The notes beneath the pieces were generated by a model, which saw nothing but the letters and a program-made list of their open reading frames with translations, was not told the origin of the DNA and did no database searches. Below, in pieces: positions 61,063-64,000 of a stretch of DNA of 64,000 bases. Origin of the DNA: Aquanectria penicillioides. Lineage: Eukaryota; Ascomycota; Sordariomycetes; Hypocreales; Nectriaceae. How positions within the stretch are numbered: the first letter of the stretch is position 1; every line of letters begins with the position of its first letter. The position numbers were made by a program, and so were the translations under genes. The DNA is taken from positions 5,642,001 to 5,706,000 of the forward strand of contig PYIU01000002.1 in the NCBI GenBank assembly GCA_003415625.1, given 5' to 3'.

Positions 61063-64000
61063 TTCATGGCCACCACTGAAGTAATGTAACTAGGTAGGTA
61101 GCCTGAGACGAAGCTGGGAGACGTGGACAAAGACAGCGATAGAGACAGAGACAGAGCTTGAGCAGAGCCAGGGCCTTGGTGGCGCGGCTCAACCCGTCCC
61201 CTGTGCTGGCGGCACCTACAATGGGATTGGGTCCATGCTGCCGGGATCCAGAAAGGGCCATTGATATCGTCTGTACTCTGCTCGCTGTTCCATTCCTTTT
61301 TCATATTATTATTACTATTGCTGCTGCTATTATTTTGCGAATGAGAAAAAGAAATTCAAACCAAACTAAACTAAACTAAACCAAAAAAAAAAAAACCTGC
61401 TGAGTGTGTGCGACTGCGACTGCGGCTGCGAATGCAGTCTCCAGAGGATCCTCATGGGAAGGGCCGGGATTGGTGCTTCTCGTCTCAACCAGAGGTAGTG
61501 TACTGTGTAGTCGTACCTTAGGTAGGCAGATAGGTACCTAGCTAATCCTTGCCCACCTGAGCTTCTGCCGCGCCCATGCACCTGTGTTGCGGATAGGTAC
61601 CTAGGTAAGTGAGGATCACAGCGCACCAAGCCGCTGTTTGTGGGGACGTATGACACTGATGGGAGCTTTTGTTTGCTTCTCTACCTGCCCATTTCGGGGG
61701 CTACGTTGCAGGTTGCCACTACCTCTGTGCCACCGCGCTGCTGCAAGCCCGCATTGTCGTGCCTGCGCTGTGGGTTTTGCGTTTTTGCCAGCTGCGTTCT
61801 GCAAGCTGCACAATAGCTGCTTGGTGTAGGTTGGTAGTTGTCCAGATTTGGGTGACTCCAGTCCGCAAGAGAGAAATAAAAAAAAAACCCTATAGCAAGC
61901 AGCTCTTGAAAAGAATGACGAGTCAGATTAAGTGCTGTAATAGTTTACCTTCTAATTATCTATCGGCCCATCACCCACCCGTGGTATCAACCTGCAGCCT
62001 ACCAGCTGTGGAAGTGGATTCTCAGCTTGGTGAGTTAGCCAAGTTAGGCCATGTATATGCAGGTTCCAAATACCAGCTTTGCCAAACAAAATGCTACTCG
62101 GTGAGCCTGGGCGATTTATTGCCCATTGTTTGGCTGTCGATATGTCCAGATTCCCGACCAGCCCTGGTATCGGAGCCGCATGGGAGTACGGAGAAGTGGA
62201 CACGGCGTTGCGGCTGTGCCAGACAAGATGCAGCAGAGCCCTCCAGGCAGACGACCCTACCGTGCCCTGCTTTCTAATGCCTAACGTGTGTGTGGACCCA
62301 CACATGTGCCCTGGGACCCTTGGCCTTCGGTATGAGAATTCGAGGTGGCATCTAGACCACCGTAGGTCGAAAGAGTGGTACCATCTTGTCCTTTGTGTTG
62401 CGGCTTCACCGCAGCATCCAGACTGATCCAGACCAACCTCCTCCGCCGAGCCCACGACGACTGGCCACGCACCCTCGTTGGAACCACCTTCCAAAAGGGT
62501 TTGAAACGGGCCCTTGCTGACTACCTACTTACTTACCGTACCTTACGTGTCTCTTGCCTTGGGTACCTACCTAGGCAGGCGCTGAATAGCGTTTTGCACT
62601 AGAAAGTCATCTGGAATCTGCACGTCTATGTCCACTATTGTTGTTCTTTTCTCGAGACCGTTTCTTAGATACGTAGGAAATATGCCATTGCAGCATGGAC
62701 GGTAGATCAACGGTGGACAATACCCACGCATCACTGGCCCACTAAAGGACCGTCAACTTTCTTTGACTAGGTACCGGTACCTATTGTTGCAACTATCTAG
62801 GTGTCGATGTACAATACAAACCCTGAATTATTGTGCAAGCGCTACCTGCTTGCGGGGGCTCCTGTAAAGTACCATCAACTCTCAACATTCACGTCGAAAT
62901 AGATTCATAAATGCATCTATGTGAATATAATAATGTAGGGTTTCCCTTTGAGCACCTTTTTTTTTTCTTTTTTAATATTTTTTGTAGGTGTTCTTTTGGT
63001 ATTATTGTGGTCACTTGAACTTGGGTGGGATCCCAAATCGTGAGGTAGCGCTAGCACAATAATTCAGGGATTGCATTCTAAGTAAGTAATTGAGGATGCG
63101 CTCCGTACTCCCTGGCCCCGGCTGGGCTGGTCCACTCCCGGGAGGTATCTGTTGAGTAAGGGTTTTCATGACTTGTCAATTTACCATCGAGAGAAAAGTC
63201 TCCTAGCTTGAACCCTGCAGGCTTGGCGGGGTGCCACTTGGTCAGTTTGTCTTCAGCTCGTGGATGCTATCCTTGACCAAATCGACTGGACGAGGCGTGG
63301 TGAACCACTCGAACAATCCAGTCCAAGTTGGCATTGGTTCCCGAATTGCAGGCGTCGTTCCTTGTCATCTTTAGTTGCTTCACATACCCGCCGGAGAGCT
63401 GTACCTTGCCAAAAAGAGTAAACGAGGTGCTTAAGGGCATGGTTTCATAACCTAGGTGGATTCAAAGCGTCGCTGGCGACTCTCCCTGCTTCTGGAGTCC
63501 CGTTTGTATCCACGCCTGGATTTGGTCAAGCCAAACAATGAATCCAAACCCTCCTGCGTGTCATTCTGCGGGTGACAGGGACTAAGGTAACACCGAGAGG
63601 GCTGCGGCAGGCCGAGTATGGCCCTGAGATCTGGGGAACAAAAAACCTGTCTGATTACTTGTCGCAGTTGGATGGTTGGGTGGGCCCATCCCACAATTCG
63701 TCACCTTGATGTAACACCCTGCTCTGGCCTTGTTACACATCAGAAAACACAATGCATTCAGGAATCTCACGTCCATCCACGCCCAAATCGTTGACTTAGT
63801 CACATTGCAATTGAGTTCTACGACAGATGGATAAAATACTTAATCACGATCAATAAAATAAAGTGGTCTCCGGTCGCAACACTTAGGTTATTTCTGGAGG
63901 GGCTGGGCATCATTTTCTGCTCCCATTTCTCCCATACCTGAAGGTCGACTGGTAAGCATATATATCACGGACGAAGATCTGTTGAGATTCACCAATTGTG
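61063..64000. other. Gene-poor 3 kb to the right edge
   Basis: Overlapping frames without domains. Contains several TAGGTACCTA-type palindromic motifs (61531-61541, 61596-61606, 62561-62575, 62769-62786), an A12 run at 61383-61394, and AT-rich sequence at 62870-63080. No tRNA, rRNA or transposon ends identified. Confidence 0.5.

Noticed and set aside
61669..62277. 202-aa plus-strand frame
   Set aside because: Cys-rich but without a signal peptide at its start or a known cysteine framework, and overlapped by a minus-strand frame of similar length.
63260..63440. Minus-strand 57-codon frame (MPLSTSFTLFGKVQLSGG...)
   Set aside because: Looks mildly protein-like but is short, ends early, and has no neighbouring exon that I could connect.
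63582..63803. Minus-strand 73-aa frame with several Cys
   Set aside because: No signal peptide; composition unremarkable; cannot be told from chance.

Overview
The window is chromosomal DNA from a filamentous ascomycete (Pezizomycotina, most likely a sordariomycete; Hypocreales is my best guess, by inference only). The signs are short 48-240 nt introns with GTANGT donors, CTAAC/CTGAC branch sites and CAG/TAG acceptors, a head-to-head pair of chitin synthases with myosin-like domains, a fungal sterol C-22 desaturase, and transposon relics with RIP-type TGG to TAG changes. Genes are spaced by long pyrimidine-rich or low-complexity intergenic DNA.

Layout. 1-7.7 kb: a membrane-anchored histidine acid phosphatase/phytase (cut by the left edge), a secreted YcaC-like isochorismatase and a disordered conserved protein, all on the minus strand. 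7.7-12.6 kb: a gene-poor stretch holding a complete but RIP-degraded Tc1/mariner element (10801-12187). 12.6-16.1 kb: URB1 (+), convergent with the class V chitin synthase csmA (-, 16.8-22.5 kb). After a 4.7 kb shared upstream region comes the class VII chitin synthase csmB (+, 27.2-32.6 kb). 33.4-38.7 kb: a mitochondrial PDK/BCKDK-family kinase, a small Pbi2/I9 protease inhibitor in four tiny exons, and a lone condensation-fold acyltransferase, all minus. 38.7-45.1 kb: gene-poor, with a non-autonomous MULE that has about 55 bp inverted repeats and an 8 bp target duplication (40825-41970) and a doubtful spliced gene at 42.2-42.95 kb. 45.1-61 kb: a dense housekeeping block of ERG5, a mitochondrial rhodanese, a Yip1-family Golgi protein, ubiquitin-L40, RRN7, eIF5A, VPS52 and a TBC1D20/Gyp8-type RabGAP. 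61-64 kb: no gene recognised.

Functional links. CsmA and CsmB build wall chitin at sites of polar growth. URB1 (60S assembly), RRN7 (RNA polymerase I initiation), ubiquitin-L40 and eIF5A serve ribosome production and translation. VPS52, the Yip1 protein and the TBC GAP act in Golgi/endosome traffic. There is no operon-like logic and I saw no secondary-metabolite cluster.

Three otherwise well-conserved genes (phytase, URB1, PDK-type kinase) need a +1 correction at a homopolymer, and the disordered protein may need one as well, so consensus errors should be considered before pseudogenes. I found no convincing new multi-gene system. The most interesting leads are the ubiquitin-L40 start codon split by an intron and followed by a 7-nt microexon, the intact-ended MULE derivative, and the sharp RIP boundary inside the Tc1 element.
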